Notes: a model not told the origin generated them from the letters alone. DNA of 64,000 nt from JACKHA01 sp041401985 (GCA_041401985.1 JAWKTE010000003.1:1-64000), one strand, 5' to 3'; counted from the first letter of the stretch, positions 8,244-18,571 are shown. Numbers and translations: made by a program.

Positions 8244-11200
8244 ATGAGCCACTGGGACATTCGTTCGTTCTGGCGTGACCGTCGCAGCCGGCGCTCGTCG
8301 GTGCGCCACGCGGGCCGCGCAGCCGCGGACCTTGCGGGCTCGGCCGGCGGGATCGGGCTGGGCGACGCGGGCGACCCGCTGCTGGGACGCCCTGGGCGGG
8401 CCCGTCGCGGCTCGGCCCCGGCCCAGATCGAGCAGCTCGAGAACCGCGTCCTGCTCGCGGGCGACCACCCCTCCTTCGACCAGGTCTTCGGCCCGTCGAG
8501 CGCCCCGCCCACGGTCATCGAGATCATGGGCGGCCTGGGCACCGGCGAGGGCGAGATCGGCGTCAACGGCGACGACGACATGTTCCAGTTCACGACGTCG
8601 GCCGACGACTTCGTGACCATCCGCGTCGACACCCTCAACGACGTGGTCTCCAGCCTCGACTCGTCGGTCCGGGTGTTCGACCCGACCGGGCAGGAACTGT
8701 TCAGCGGCACGTCGAACAGCCTGGCCGCCACCCGCATGACCGACGGCTGGGTGGGCTTCTTCGCCCCGGCCGGGACGTACTACGTCCAGGTCCGCTCGGA
8801 CGTGGGCACGGGCACCAAGGCGACCGGCGACTACGTCGTGCGGGTCGACACCGAGACGGACCTGGTGGACGTGGGCACGGGCGCCGGCTCGACCACCGGG
8901 GCGATCGGGACGCCGACGGCCGACCAGGTCTTCCGCGTCGACATCGCCGCCGAGGACTTCATCACGCTCCTGGCCGACACCACCGCGACGGACTTCGGCG
9001 GCACGCCGACGGACCTGAACACGCGGCTGGCGGTGTACTCGCCCGACGGGGACCTGCTGTTCGACGCCTCGGGCAACGGGACGCTCACGGGCAGCGTGAC
9101 GGTCACGCCGACGGACGCGTGGGTTGGCTTCATCGCCGAGCCGGGGGCGTTCTACGTCCGCGTGCTGTCGGACCGGGCCAACATGATGTTCGGCACGGGC
9201 GCGTTCACGCTGTTCGCCGATGTGCAGACCGACGAGCTGACGGTCGACCCGATGGAGGGCAACGTCACCGAGAACGGCATGCTCACCCGCCTGGGCGAGG
9301 ACCAGGTGTTCCGCGTGACGCTGCCGAACACCGCGAACTTCGACAGCCTGGTGATGATCGGCGGGCTGGCGGCGGCGTTCGACCTGGACACCCACCTGGA
9401 CCTGTACGACGCCGACGGCGAGGCCATCCGCAGCGACTCGACCTCCGGCAACGGGACCAACGCGTTCGCGGTCATCCCCGGCGGTCGGGGCGAGACGATC
9501 TACGTCCGGATCCGGTCCGATGAGATCGGCGACCCCGGCTCGCGTCCCTCGACTGGCGTGTTCATGCTGACGATCGACGCGTCGGCGACCCCGGCGCCGC
9601 TGGACCCGGTCACGCGCGTGTTCACAAACGGCGGCGCCGACGTGGTGTCGAACACGTTTCCGATGATGTGGAGTTTCAGCCCGCTTCTGAGCGGCGTGAC
9701 CGTCGCGTTCGCGCAGGGTGTGGGCTTGGCCCCGCTGGCCGATCCCGCCATGACGCTGTTCCGCTCGGACGGCACGATCATCGAGTTCGTGGACGATCTG
9801 TTCGGCCCGAATCCGCAGATCGACTCTGACCTTCAGTCCGCCGAGACGTACTTCGTGATGGTCGACGGGTTCGACAACGCCTCCGGCGGCAACGTGCTGC
9901 TGAACATCGAGAACGTCGTCAGCCTCCCGGGCCAGGGGATCGACGACCACGCCAACAACGGCGACTGGTTCAACGCCACGCCCATCCAGTTCAGCGCCCC
10001 GGGGCAGCACCCCGGCACGGTTGGCGCGTTCGGCACCGGGCACCCGCTGGGCTACCCCAACGGGCCGATCACAGACCACACCACGTCGGTCGTGGGCTAT
10101 GCGCGCGGGCGGATCTACGACAACGGCGACACCGACATCTTCCAGATCACCCCGCAGATCGACATGTGGGGCATCTTCGCCGGGCACGAGGCCCTCATGC
10201 CCGCGATGATGATGCAGAACGGCGAGCCGTTCGATCCGTCCCGATGGGAGGACGGCATCCTGCCCGCGACGCGCCTGCAGATCCTGGTCCGCGGCAACAT
10301 CGACGGAACGCTCTCGCCGAGCATCAGCGTGTACCGCTCGGACGTGCTGCGTGCGGCGACCACACCCGCTCCGATCGCCGGGCCGAATACGGGCGTGCTG
10401 ACCGCTGCCGGCGGCCCTTGGACGGGCACCAACTGGCGGGCCGGATTCCTCGACCCCGCCGCGTTCCCGCCCGAACTGGTCATCCCGCTGGGCGATCCCA
10501 TCGCGTACCAGGGCGGCGCGCCGATGCTCGGCGGGGCCAACACGATCGCGGCGTGGGGCGGCGAGCCGCTGTTCCTCGAGATCGACGGCACGGGCACCGG
10601 GACGTACGAGGTCTGGGTCGTGGCCGACGCGATGCCCGACGAGGCCGCGGCGGGGCAGCGCCCGGGCAACATCTCACAGATCAACGAGGAGTACGGGCTC
10701 GAGCCGGGGGACACGCTCTTCAACGCGTCGGACCCGCGTGAACTGTCCTTCGGAACCAGCGGCGGGGGCGACGCCGTGTTCGCCGGTGGGTTCGACGGGT
10801 TCTTCAACGCCTCGGGCGGCGTCGAGCGTCTGTTCTTCTACGGCGACGTCATGCCCCCGACGCCGGCGCCACCGATTCCGATCGGCATGGGCTCGGCCAA
10901 CACCTACGGCCCGGCTTCGCCCGGCGAGTTCTTCCCCGGCTACGGCGGCGCGACCGTTCTCCGCGAGACCACCCTGAACTCGATCGAGCGCATCGACGAC
11001 AAGGACACCTATCGCTTCCGCGCCACCGGCACCGGTACCACCGAGATCCGGATCAACACCACCGAACTGACAAACGGCTACATGGAGTACTGGGCCAACG
11101 GGCTCGAGCGCGTCACCGACCCCATGACCGGCATGCCCGACGGCCCCGCCGACTACGAGGAGTTCACGACCGACGACATCGGCGACCGGGCCACCTACGA

Positions 11201-14200
11201 CTCGCTGCTCGACGCGACCATCCGCATCTACAACGCCGACTTCGAGCAGATCGCCTTCAACGACGACTCGGGCATCGTCCGCGGCGACACCCAGTTCGAC
11301 GAGGTCGGCACGCTCGACGGGCCGTTCAACGGCGACTACCTCTTCTACCAGCGCGACCCGCGCGTCGTGTTCGACGTCGAGGAGGGCGAGACCTACTACG
11401 TCGTCGTCGAGAGCGGCCAGAAGTACATCGACGGCTCGGCCCAGGGCCAGGCCGACCGCGTGTACGCCACGTCCGACGGCACCGCCTCCGGGCAGTACAA
11501 CACCGAGTTCATCGACTGGCGCACCGCGACCGGCACCTACGAGCTGCTGATCAACTCCATGCCGCGCTCCCCGCTGGGCCCGGCCGGAGCGACGCAGCTG
11601 GCCCAGGGCGACGACCACATCGACTTCCTCGACCCGCTGACCAACGGGCTCAACGTCTTCGACGCGGTCGCGACCCAGGCCACCGTGCTGCTCGTGCAGC
11701 CGGACGGCTCGATCAACGCCAACGCGTTCACGTCCGCCTCCGCGGGCGAGTACGCCGGCACGGTCACCAACCGCGGCACGACCCGCGACACCGACCTGTT
11801 CACCTTCGTCGCCTCGTCCACGGGCGCGGCGACGATCACGCTGTCGCGCCCCACCGGCTCGACGCTCATCCCGTCGTTCACCATCACCGACTTCTTCGGC
11901 GGCCAGGTCGCCAGCGCGACGGCCTCGAGCCTCGGGACCATCACGGGCACGTTCGCCGTCACGCAGGGCGAGCGGTACTTCGTCGCCGTCGGCGGCGGCG
12001 GCGGCAGCCAGGGGCGGTTCACGCTCGAGCTGTCCACGCCGGCCCCTGAGGACGACCACGCCGACATCAACAAGTTCGAGAACGCCACGGTCCTGGACAT
12101 CCAGGACTTCCTGGGCGGCGGCACCGCGACGGGCGACATCGAGGACCCCGGCGACACCGACGTGTTCACCTTCCAGGCCTTCACGACCCAGGACGTGACC
12201 GTCACGATCACGCCGACCTCGGCCCTGGACCCGATCCTGGACATCTACGAGATCCAGGAGGACGACGTGGTCGGGGCCCCGGTGGTCCGGCGGATCGCCT
12301 CGGCGACGCTCGACACCGGCTACACCACGACCTTCACGATGACCCGCGACCGGATCTCGACGGTCACCACCAGCCGGTACGACCAGTACTTCATGGTGGT
12401 CCGCGGCGCCAACCCGGCGATCGACTCGGGCGCGTACGCGATCGCCTTCGAGTTCGAGCCCACCGACGACCACGCCGACGAGGAGCAGCTCACCAATCCC
12501 GCCACGCGGTCGCTGGCGACCACGCTGCTGGCCGACACCGGCACGGGCCGCGGCGAGCGCGACGGCGACATCGAGTTCTTCTACGACTCGGACCTGTTCG
12601 TCTACATCGCCCCGGCGGGCGGGCCGGCGATCTTCACGGCCGACCCGGTCGACGCGTCGGGCCTCCAGCCGAGGCTCGCGGTGTTCGATTCGACCGGCAC
12701 GCTGATCGCCGAGAGCGATCCGTTCGTGACCACGCCGGTCACGGTCGGCGTCGACGTCGAGCGCGGCCAGCCGTACTACGTGGTCGTGCGTCCCTCCGAG
12801 TTCCTGTTCACGGGCGGCGTGCCCAACAACGCGTCTGATCCGCGTCTGACCGGCGAGTACCGCCTGTCGGTCGACGGCCCGGCGGTGGACGACCACGCCA
12901 ACCAGGGCGAGTTCGACCGGGCCACGGTCATCACGCTCGACTCGGCCACCGGCGACGCGTCGGTCGGCTCGGCGACCCAGGGCGCCGCGGGCAACCCGGA
13001 GATCGATCCCGCGATCGACACCGACCTGTTCCAGTTCTCGCCGCGCGACGATGGCCAGGTCATCGTCCGCGTCGTGAGCGTGGGCAACTCGCAGCTCCGC
13101 CCGTCCATGACGATCTTCCGCCAGGACGGCCCGGGCCAGTACACCCAGATCGGCGCCACCAGCCGCACCGATCCGGGCCTGGTGCAGATCAACATCAACG
13201 ACGCCAACTCCGACGCGTCGTACTTCGTGCTCGTCGAGGACGTGTTCAACAGCCGCAGCGGCGAGTACCGCCTGACCATCGACGGCCCGGCCGGCGGCGG
13301 CGGCACGAACGACCCGGCCGCGGTCAACTTCGCGATGCCCGACGCGGACATCGTGCTCAACCCGCTCACCGGCGACGGGTCCTTCGTCTCGGCGATCGAC
13401 ATCCAGGGCGACCGCGACCTGTTCACCTTCACCGCCCTGGGTTCCGGCCCGGTGTTCATCCAGGTCGTGGCCCCGGACGGCTCGACCCTCAATGCCTCGG
13501 TCACCGTCCTGAGCATGCCCAACGAGAACGCCGGCTCGGTCGTCGCGACCGACGCCACGGGCATCCCGGGCGTCACGGCGAACGTCGCCTTTGGCGGCTC
13601 GGGCTCGCCCGTCACCGTCAACGAGGGCCAGCAGTTCTGGGTCATCGTTGACGGCGTGGGCGTCTCCACCGGCGGCTACACGCTCCGCATCGACTCGACC
13701 CCCGCCTCCTTCGCCACCAGCAACAACGTCGACTTCCGCCACCGCCTCTACTTCCCCGCGGGCTTCGCCGGCAACTCCATCAACGAGTTCATCCCCATCG
13801 CCAACCCGGGCGACCAGGCCGCCAACTACCGCGTCGTGCTCTACTACGAGACCGGCGAGCAGGTCCAGATCCTCCGCGAGAGCAGCAACGGCGGCGTGCG
13901 CTCCATCGCGCCGGGCGCCCGCGCGGGCGTGCAGCTCAGCCAGCGCGGCGTCGGGGCCCGCCTCGACGTCCGCCAGGGCGTCGGCTACTCCGTCGTCATC
14001 GAGTCCGACCAGCCGCTGGCCGCCAGCCTGTCGCGCTTCGACTTCGGCGTGACCACCGGCGAGGCGTTCACCAGCCAGACCTCGGCCTCCTGGTTCTTCC
14101 CGCGCGTCGAGCGTCAGCCCGGCGCCGTGTCCGACTTCATCACCCTCTACAACCCCAACAACTTCAGCCTCAACGTCGTCCTCACCGCCTACACCGAGGA

Positions 14201-15119
14201 CGGCCAGCAGATCGTCATCGAGCGTCGCGGCTCGGGCGCCCTGCCCGCCAACCGGCGCGGCGGATTCGCGATCGACAACCTCGACCAGCTGCCCATCGGC
14301 ACCTTCGCGGTCAAGATCGAGACCTCCCCGCGCAACAGCGCCAACAACGACGACTTCATCGGCATCGTCGGCGCCATGACGCACTTCAACGAGGCCGAGG
14401 GCCACGGCTTCTCGACCCTCGGCGATCCCGACGGCGGCGCGGTCGCCGGCGCGATCACCAACGTGACCCGCGGCAACGGCACCTCTTCCCAGATCGCCAT
14501 CTTCAACCCCGGCGCCGCCTCCGCGGTCGTCAACTTCGTCGGGTCCTACTTCGCCGGCAGCCTGCCCGACTTCGAGCGCTCCTTCCAGGTCGCCGCCGGC
14601 TCGGTCCGCTTCGTCACCGCCGCCCAGCTCGGCCTGACCAACAACCAGTCCGCCGGCGTCCGCTTCACCTCCAACCTCCCCGTGGCCATCCTGACCAACC
14701 AGGTCCGGCGCGGCGACGCGGACGCGGCCCTGGCCTCCACCCAGGCCGGCACCACCGCCTTCTTCGGCGCCGCCTACCTCACCCCTGCCCTGGCCGGCGT
14801 GAACTACTTCGAGAACCTCTCGATCTACAACCCCGCGGGCCAGTCCATCAACGTCAGCGTGCAGTTCCTCTTCACCAACGGCAACTCGACCACGACCACC
14901 GTCAACGTCGCCGCCAACGACTTCCGCTCGCTCGAGCTGCACACGCTCTCGGCCCTGCTGACGGCCCCGGGGCGCACGCCCGAGTACTCGATGATCGTGA
15001 CCTCGTCCTCGCCGTTCGCCTCGTCGTTCAGCCGATACGACCTGGGCCTCGGCGGCGGGTGGGCCACCAACGGCGCGCCGTTCGGCCTCTACAACCCGAT
15101 CTCGGCGATCCTCGCCTGA
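8244..15119 (+). CDS. Giant secreted repeat protein with LEPR-XLL-like motif and PPC-type domains
   Basis: 2,291 residues. The basic N-terminus leads to QIEQLENRVLLAG at residues 62-73, a variant of the LEPR-XLL export motif of very large planctomycete surface proteins (Asn for Pro). From about residue 80 to 1820 there are roughly a dozen beta-rich domains of bacterial pre-peptidase C-terminal (PPC) type. Several open with DDHA(N/D), then GxIxxPGDxDxFxF and a late YxVRVxS-like strand (for example near 12052, 12466 and 12889). The last ~460 residues (from NNVDFRHRLYFPAGF) form three or four related modules with conserved FIPIANPG or ITLYNPN openings. Cysteine is essentially absent, and Asp and Thr are rich, as expected for a calcium-bound extracellular protein. 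It probably mediates adhesion or forms a surface fibre. It ends at a strong terminator. Confidence 0.9.
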   Translation: MSHWDIRSFWRDRRSRRSSVRHAGRAAADLAGSAGGIGLGDAGDPLLGRPGRARRGSAPAQIEQLENRVLLAGDHPSFDQVFGPSSAPPTVIEIMGGLGTGEGEIGVNGDDDMFQFTTSADDFVTIRVDTLNDVVSSLDSSVRVFDPTGQELFSGTSNSLAATRMTDGWVGFFAPAGTYYVQVRSDVGTGTKATGDYVVRVDTETDLVDVGTGAGSTTGAIGTPTADQVFRVDIAAEDFITLLADTTATDFGGTPTDLNTRLAVYSPDGDLLFDASGNGTLTGSVTVTPTDAWVGFIAEPGAFYVRVLSDRANMMFGTGAFTLFADVQTDELTVDPMEGNVTENGMLTRLGEDQVFRVTLPNTANFDSLVMIGGLAAAFDLDTHLDLYDADGEAIRSDSTSGNGTNAFAVIPGGRGETIYVRIRSDEIGDPGSRPSTGVFMLTIDASATPAPLDPVTRVFTNGGADVVSNTFPMMWSFSPLLSGVTVAFAQGVGLAPLADPAMTLFRSDGTIIEFVDDLFGPNPQIDSDLQSAETYFVMVDGFDNASGGNVLLNIENVVSLPGQGIDDHANNGDWFNATPIQFSAPGQHPGTVGAFGTGHPLGYPNGPITDHTTSVVGYARGRIYDNGDTDIFQITPQIDMWGIFAGHEALMPAMMMQNGEPFDPSRWEDGILPATRLQILVRGNIDGTLSPSISVYRSDVLRAATTPAPIAGPNTGVLTAAGGPWTGTNWRAGFLDPAAFPPELVIPLGDPIAYQGGAPMLGGANTIAAWGGEPLFLEIDGTGTGTYEVWVVADAMPDEAAAGQRPGNISQINEEYGLEPGDTLFNASDPRELSFGTSGGGDAVFAGGFDGFFNASGGVERLFFYGDVMPPTPAPPIPIGMGSANTYGPASPGEFFPGYGGATVLRETTLNSIERIDDKDTYRFRATGTGTTEIRINTTELTNGYMEYWANGLERVTDPMTGMPDGPADYEEFTTDDIGDRATYDSLLDATIRIYNADFEQIAFNDDSGIVRGDTQFDEVGTLDGPFNGDYLFYQRDPRVVFDVEEGETYYVVVESGQKYIDGSAQGQADRVYATSDGTASGQYNTEFIDWRTATGTYELLINSMPRSPLGPAGATQLAQGDDHIDFLDPLTNGLNVFDAVATQATVLLVQPDGSINANAFTSASAGEYAGTVTNRGTTRDTDLFTFVASSTGAATITLSRPTGSTLIPSFTITDFFGGQVASATASSLGTITGTFAVTQGERYFVAVGGGGGSQGRFTLELSTPAPEDDHADINKFENATVLDIQDFLGGGTATGDIEDPGDTDVFTFQAFTTQDVTVTITPTSALDPILDIYEIQEDDVVGAPVVRRIASATLDTGYTTTFTMTRDRISTVTTSRYDQYFMVVRGANPAIDSGAYAIAFEFEPTDDHADEEQLTNPATRSLATTLLADTGTGRGERDGDIEFFYDSDLFVYIAPAGGPAIFTADPVDASGLQPRLAVFDSTGTLIAESDPFVTTPVTVGVDVERGQPYYVVVRPSEFLFTGGVPNNASDPRLTGEYRLSVDGPAVDDHANQGEFDRATVITLDSATGDASVGSATQGAAGNPEIDPAIDTDLFQFSPRDDGQVIVRVVSVGNSQLRPSMTIFRQDGPGQYTQIGATSRTDPGLVQININDANSDASYFVLVEDVFNSRSGEYRLTIDGPAGGGGTNDPAAVNFAMPDADIVLNPLTGDGSFVSAIDIQGDRDLFTFTALGSGPVFIQVVAPDGSTLNASVTVLSMPNENAGSVVATDATGIPGVTANVAFGGSGSPVTVNEGQQFWVIVDGVGVSTGGYTLRIDSTPASFATSNNVDFRHRLYFPAGFAGNSINEFIPIANPGDQAANYRVVLYYETGEQVQILRESSNGGVRSIAPGARAGVQLSQRGVGARLDVRQGVGYSVVIESDQPLAASLSRFDFGVTTGEAFTSQTSASWFFPRVERQPGAVSDFITLYNPNNFSLNVVLTAYTEDGQQIVIERRGSGALPANRRGGFAIDNLDQLPIGTFAVKIETSPRNSANNDDFIGIVGAMTHFNEAEGHGFSTLGDPDGGAVAGAITNVTRGNGTSSQIAIFNPGAASAVVNFVGSYFAGSLPDFERSFQVAAGSVRFVTAAQLGLTNNQSAGVRFTSNLPVAILTNQVRRGDADAALASTQAGTTAFFGAAYLTPALAGVNYFENLSIYNPAGQSINVSVQFLFTNGNSTTTTVNVAANDFRSLELHTLSALLTAPGRTPEYSMIVTSSSPFASSFSRYDLGLGGGWATNGAPFGLYNPISAILA

Positions 15120-15176
15120 TCCGACGCCGCGTCGCCCGGCTGGCCCGGCGCGACACGACAACAACATGCACTCATC

Positions 15177-15207
15177 GCGGGCCCCTCGGGGCCCGCGTTT
15201 GTTTTTG
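15177..15207 (+). terminator. Rho-independent terminator of the giant gene
   Basis: 8-bp GC stem (15177-15184 with 15189-15196), CTCG tetraloop, followed by GTTTGTTTTTG, 58 nt after the stop codon. Confidence 0.88.
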
Positions 15208-15217
15208 AATCAAGGAA

Positions 15218-15387
15218 GCGCGAGCCGGGGCGTCCCCTTTCCCGTTCATCAAAGAACCGCGAGCCGGGGCGTCCCCGCCCCGGACCCGACACGCTGAGAA
15301 CGCGTTGTCCATCCACGCTTGAACCGGGGCGGGGGCGCCCCGGCTCGCTGGTTCTTGGACCGGGGGCGGGGACGCCCCGGCTCGCGC
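15218..15387. repeat. Cluster of four GAGCCGGGGCG palindromic repeats
   Basis: Two direct copies of CGCGAGCCGGGGCGTCCCC (15218-15237, 15257-15283) and two inverted copies (15323-15348, 15359-15387) fill the gap between the giant gene's terminator and the convergent lipoprotein gene. Each copy is itself a near-palindrome able to form a CCGGGGCG/CGCCCCGG stem. The same family recurs at 48832-49016 and 56335-56363. Confidence 0.85.
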
Positions 15388-16085
15388 TATTGCCCGAGCC
15401 GTTCCCGCATCCGGTCCGCGAGCCGTGCCGCGAACGCGTCGTCGCTGTCGATGGTCGTCGTGTACTCAAGTGCCATGCCGCGTGATCGCAGCGAGGGGTC
15501 GAGCGTCTGGCTGCTCTGGCGGATCGACTCGGTCTCGAGGCGCGTGCCAGGGCGCCGGACGCGCTCCACGTACACCTCCACGCGGGCCGTGAGCGCCACG
15601 TCGCTGCGGCGCAGGTCCAGCGGGGCGGCCCCCGCGACCGGCGTGAACCCCGCCTGCCCGCGCGCCTCGCGCGGGCGATCCACCGCCGCCGGCTCGAACG
15701 TCACACGCACCCGCCGGCGCTGCGTGCTGGTGGCGTCGCCGATCTCCTGCACGATCGTGGTCTGCTCATCGTCCCACGGCGCCAGCAGCCCGACGCTGGG
15801 CTTCGGGTGCGTCGTGATGACGCCCGACGCCGCGTCGACGCGGTCGATCTCGAACCGGGCCTCGACCAGCACGTCCCGGGCCGCGTCGAACGCCCTGGCG
15901 TAGCGGTCGGGCTGCACACCGAACTCGATCGAGTTGGCCCGCGACGCGCATCCGCCCAGCATCCCCGCCAGCGTCGCGCCCCCCGCCGCCAGCACGCCGA
16001 CCAGGCGGCGACGAGCGGGTATCCGCCCTTCACCTCCACGGGCAAAGCCATCGCGTGCCGACCGGTTCTGTGGACGCCGTGCCAT
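15387..16085 (-). CDS. Lipoprotein of unknown function
   Basis: 232 residues. After a basic start, a hydrophobic stretch ends in a lipobox (AGMLGGC), so it should be lipidated at about Cys44 and tethered to a membrane. The mature part has alternating short strands (IEFGVQPDRYARAFDAARDVLVEARFEIDRVDAASGVI) that recall small outer-membrane lipoproteins assessing a DUF-like alpha/beta fold; I cannot name the family. The ATG at 16085 is preceded by TACGCT with a 6-nt gap, suggesting a leaderless mRNA. Its stop codon lies in a palindromic repeat, so that repeat may also end its transcript. It is divergent from the membrane protein at 16186. Confidence 0.8.
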   Translation of the reverse strand: MARRPQNRSARDGFARGGEGRIPARRRLVGVLAAGGATLAGMLGGCASRANSIEFGVQPDRYARAFDAARDVLVEARFEIDRVDAASGVITTHPKPSVGLLAPWDDEQTTIVQEIGDATSTQRRRVRVTFEPAAVDRPREARGQAGFTPVAGAAPLDLRRSDVALTARVEVYVERVRRPGTRLETESIRQSSQTLDPSLRSRGMALEYTTTIDSDDAFAARLADRMRERLGQ

Positions 16086-16091
16086 GGCGCC

Positions 16092-16097
16092 AGCGTA
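16092..16097 (-). promoter_or_regulatory. -10 hexamer 6 nt before the lipoprotein start
   Basis: TACGCT on the minus strand, then GGCGCC, then ATG at 16085. No consensus -35. One of eleven cases with the same start-proximal geometry. Confidence 0.45.
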
Positions 16098-16185
16098 GCA
16101 TCGGGGCGAACCAGCCGGGCGATGCCGACGCCCCTCCCGGACGCCGCGGCGCGTCCGGGCACCTCCGGCAGGAGGCCGACCGCCG

Positions 16186-17166
16186 ATGGAACTCCGGATC
16201 GCCATCCTCGGCGGCGTCATCCCCGCCTTGCTCGTCGGCGTGGCCATGGTGGTGGGGGCGCTGCTCGGGCGTCGGACCGAGAGTCGTCGCGGTGCGTCCG
16301 GGACCGTCTATGGCGAGCCCGGCGAGCCCGGCGAGGCGATCGCCCCGAACGAGGTCGCCCCGCAAGGGCGCGGCCCGCTGTCGCCGCGAGTCGGCGTCGC
16401 CTGGCTCCTGGGCGCGATCCCCGCGGCGTTCCTGATCCACTTCACGTCCTGGTCGTGGCCCGAGTTGTGGCCCACCGACGCGACCAAACGCCTGCTGCAC
16501 GCCATGGTCGTGCTGATCGCCTGGGCGCTGGCCGAGATCGCTTTGCCGGGGCGCACGCCGTGGTGGGCCCGCGCGATCGGGCGGGCCGCGGCTGTCGCGG
16601 GGATCGTCGCCATCCTGGCCCACGCGTACCTCGGGGTGCTCGGGTGGGGACGCGTGATCGGGCTGAGCGCGGGGGCGGCGGCCCTCACCGCGACGCTCAC
16701 GCCAGCGATGGCCGCCGGTTCGCGCCGCTGGCATCCGTCGCTCCCCTTCACGAGCCTGTTCATCGCGTGCGTGGGCGCGATGGCGGTGCTGCTCATCGGG
16801 CGCACCGCGACCGGCGCCCAGGCCGCCGCCGGGATCGCGGCCCTGAGTGCCGCCACCGGCGTCGCGTCGCTCATCGCCCGCCGGGCCACGCCGCTCGTGG
16901 CCGGCCCGGTCGTGCTGGTCGGGAGCCTGTGCTGGGCGCTGGCGATGGGCGCGTGCGCGAGCGAGCACGTGAACTGGGCGGCGATCGCGATCCTGCCGCT
17001 CGCGCCCGTCGCCTGGGGCGTGCCGCTCGACCGCCTGCCGATCGTCCGGTCGAGGGCGTGGCTGGGCCCGCTGCCGGCGGTGCTGTGGACGATCCTGGTT
17101 GTCGGTTCCGCGGTGCTGATCGCGTGGCTCGACCGACCGGCGACATTCAACGACTACCCGTACTGA
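16186..17166 (+). CDS. Polytopic inner-membrane protein, unknown function
   Basis: 326 residues, mostly hydrophobic helices: an N-terminal segment (IAILGGVIPALLVGVAMVVGALL), a polar loop of ~45 residues, then about eight further membrane segments to the C-terminus (IVGSAVLIAW). No catalytic motif or transporter signature is visible. The ATG at 16186 follows AGGAGG at 16169-16174 with suitable spacing. It sits 125 nt before the MCE-protein gene on the same strand and could share its transcript. A role in envelope biology is only suggested by the neighbours. Confidence 0.78.
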   Translation: MELRIAILGGVIPALLVGVAMVVGALLGRRTESRRGASGTVYGEPGEPGEAIAPNEVAPQGRGPLSPRVGVAWLLGAIPAAFLIHFTSWSWPELWPTDATKRLLHAMVVLIAWALAEIALPGRTPWWARAIGRAAAVAGIVAILAHAYLGVLGWGRVIGLSAGAAALTATLTPAMAAGSRRWHPSLPFTSLFIACVGAMAVLLIGRTATGAQAAAGIAALSAATGVASLIARRATPLVAGPVVLVGSLCWALAMGACASEHVNWAAIAILPLAPVAWGVPLDRLPIVRSRAWLGPLPAVLWTILVVGSAVLIAWLDRPATFNDYPY

Positions 17167-17290
17167 CGCGCGGGTCCCGGTGGTTTCCCGGCGGTTCGGG
17201 GGCGATCCGCCTCTCCACCGAACGCCACCCGGCACGCTGCGCCACGGTTCCTGCTACGGTATGGCCCCTTCGAAATGGAGCCCGCCGGGG

Positions 17291-18571
17291 ATGAGCGCCT
17301 CGCTAAGCCGACGAAACAACGTGCTGGCCGGAACGTTCCTGATCGGCACGCTGCTGGTCACGGTCGTGCTGGCGTTCCTGCTCTCGGGCGTGGCCGAGCG
17401 ACTCGGCTCGTTCGAGCGGTACACGATCTGGTTCCCGCTCTCGATCGGGGCACCCGGCATCAAGCCCGGCTCGCCGGTGAATCTGGGCGGGCAGGCGGTC
17501 GGTCGCGTCGAGCGGGTGCACCGCGACCTCGCGGCCGAGGGCGGCCCCCGCATCCTGCTCGACGTCGTGATCGCCTCGGACCTCGAACTCCGCCCCGACG
17601 CCAAGGCCTTCCTCGAGCAGCCGCTGCTCGGCACGCTCAGCGCGATCAACATCCGCTACCTGGGCTCGCCCGAGTCGGGCGCGCCGCTGGCCGAGGGCAG
17701 CATGATCGAGGGCGGCATCGCCCCGCCCGCGTTCCTCGAGTCCGCCGGCTTCGGCCCCGAGCAGCAGACCCAGGTCCAGAACATCATCGACCGCGTCGAG
17801 CAGATCACCGACGAGTTCTACGCCTCGCTCGAGCGCACGGACGCCCAGATCCAGCCCGTGCTCGAGTCCGCCGAGCGCATCGCCGCCGAGGTCGAGTCGA
17901 TGGTGAACCGGGTCTCTGCCGAACTCGACGGCTGGACGGGCGATGTCGACGCGACGCTGGCCAACATCCGCGCCGGCTCCGAGCGGATCGACCCCGTGTT
18001 CGATCAGGTCGAGAAGGCCCTCGCCGACGCGGACGCGGCCATCGCCTCCGTCCAGGCCGCCATCGACGAGAACCGCCCGAACATCGACGCCATCATCGCC
18101 AACGCCGAGCAGACGACCCGCACGATCAACGAGCAGACCATGCCGCTCGTGCACTCGACGATCGAGGACTACCGCGCCCCCGCCGGCGACTTCGGCGACT
18201 CGATGGGCGACGTGCGCATGCTGCTGGCGGAGGAGATCCCGAACCTGCGCCGGACCATCGCGAACCTGCGCCTCGCGTCGGACCAGTTGAAACTGACGCT
18301 GGCCGAGGTGCGGGCGGCCCCGTGGCGTCTGCTCGAGCGCCCGACGACGCGCGAACTCGAGGCCCAGTTGTTCTACGACGCGACCCGGACCTACGCCGAG
18401 GCCGTCAGCGATCTCCGGGCCGCCAGCGAGGCCCTGAACGCGGCCCGCGCCACCGGCTCGGCCCGCCCGGAAGTCCTCCAGGGCCTTCTGGACCATCTGG
18501 AAGAGTCGTTCCGCCGCTACCAGCAGGCCGAGACCCGCATGCTGGAACAGATCCCCCGGACTTCGGAGTAA
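17291..18571 (+). CDS. MCE/MlaD family protein
   Basis: 426 residues. One N-terminal transmembrane helix (NVLAGTFLIGTLLVTVVLAFLLSG) is followed by the MCE domain at about residues 35-135 (FPLSIGAPGIKPGSPVNLGGQAVGRVERV, then LGTLSAINIRYLG). A long helical region follows (about 160-400) with heptads that would form a periplasmic tube or needle. Family members bind phospholipids and bridge inner and outer membrane. The permease (MlaE) and ATPase (MlaF) partners are not in the window, which is common for dispersed mla genes. I set the start at ATG 17291; an in-frame ATG at 17261 is possible. A terminator follows. Confidence 0.88.
   Translation: MSASLSRRNNVLAGTFLIGTLLVTVVLAFLLSGVAERLGSFERYTIWFPLSIGAPGIKPGSPVNLGGQAVGRVERVHRDLAAEGGPRILLDVVIASDLELRPDAKAFLEQPLLGTLSAINIRYLGSPESGAPLAEGSMIEGGIAPPAFLESAGFGPEQQTQVQNIIDRVEQITDEFYASLERTDAQIQPVLESAERIAAEVESMVNRVSAELDGWTGDVDATLANIRAGSERIDPVFDQVEKALADADAAIASVQAAIDENRPNIDAIIANAEQTTRTINEQTMPLVHSTIEDYRAPAGDFGDSMGDVRMLLAEEIPNLRRTIANLRLASDQLKLTLAEVRAAPWRLLERPTTRELEAQLFYDATRTYAEAVSDLRAASEALNAARATGSARPEVLQGLLDHLEESFRRYQQAETRMLEQIPRTSE

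Noticed and set aside
8226..10187. A 653-codon minus-strand frame
   Set aside because: Antisense artefact over the giant gene, without export signal or domains.
10674..15167. A 1,497-codon open frame on the minus strand opposite the giant surface protein
   Set aside because: Its translation is Val/Gly/Asp/Arg-rich with no domain, and the plus strand carries clear PPC-like repeats; this is a GC-bias shadow.
15218..15387. CRISPR array
   Set aside because: The repeats are palindromic, in both orientations and without regular unique spacers.
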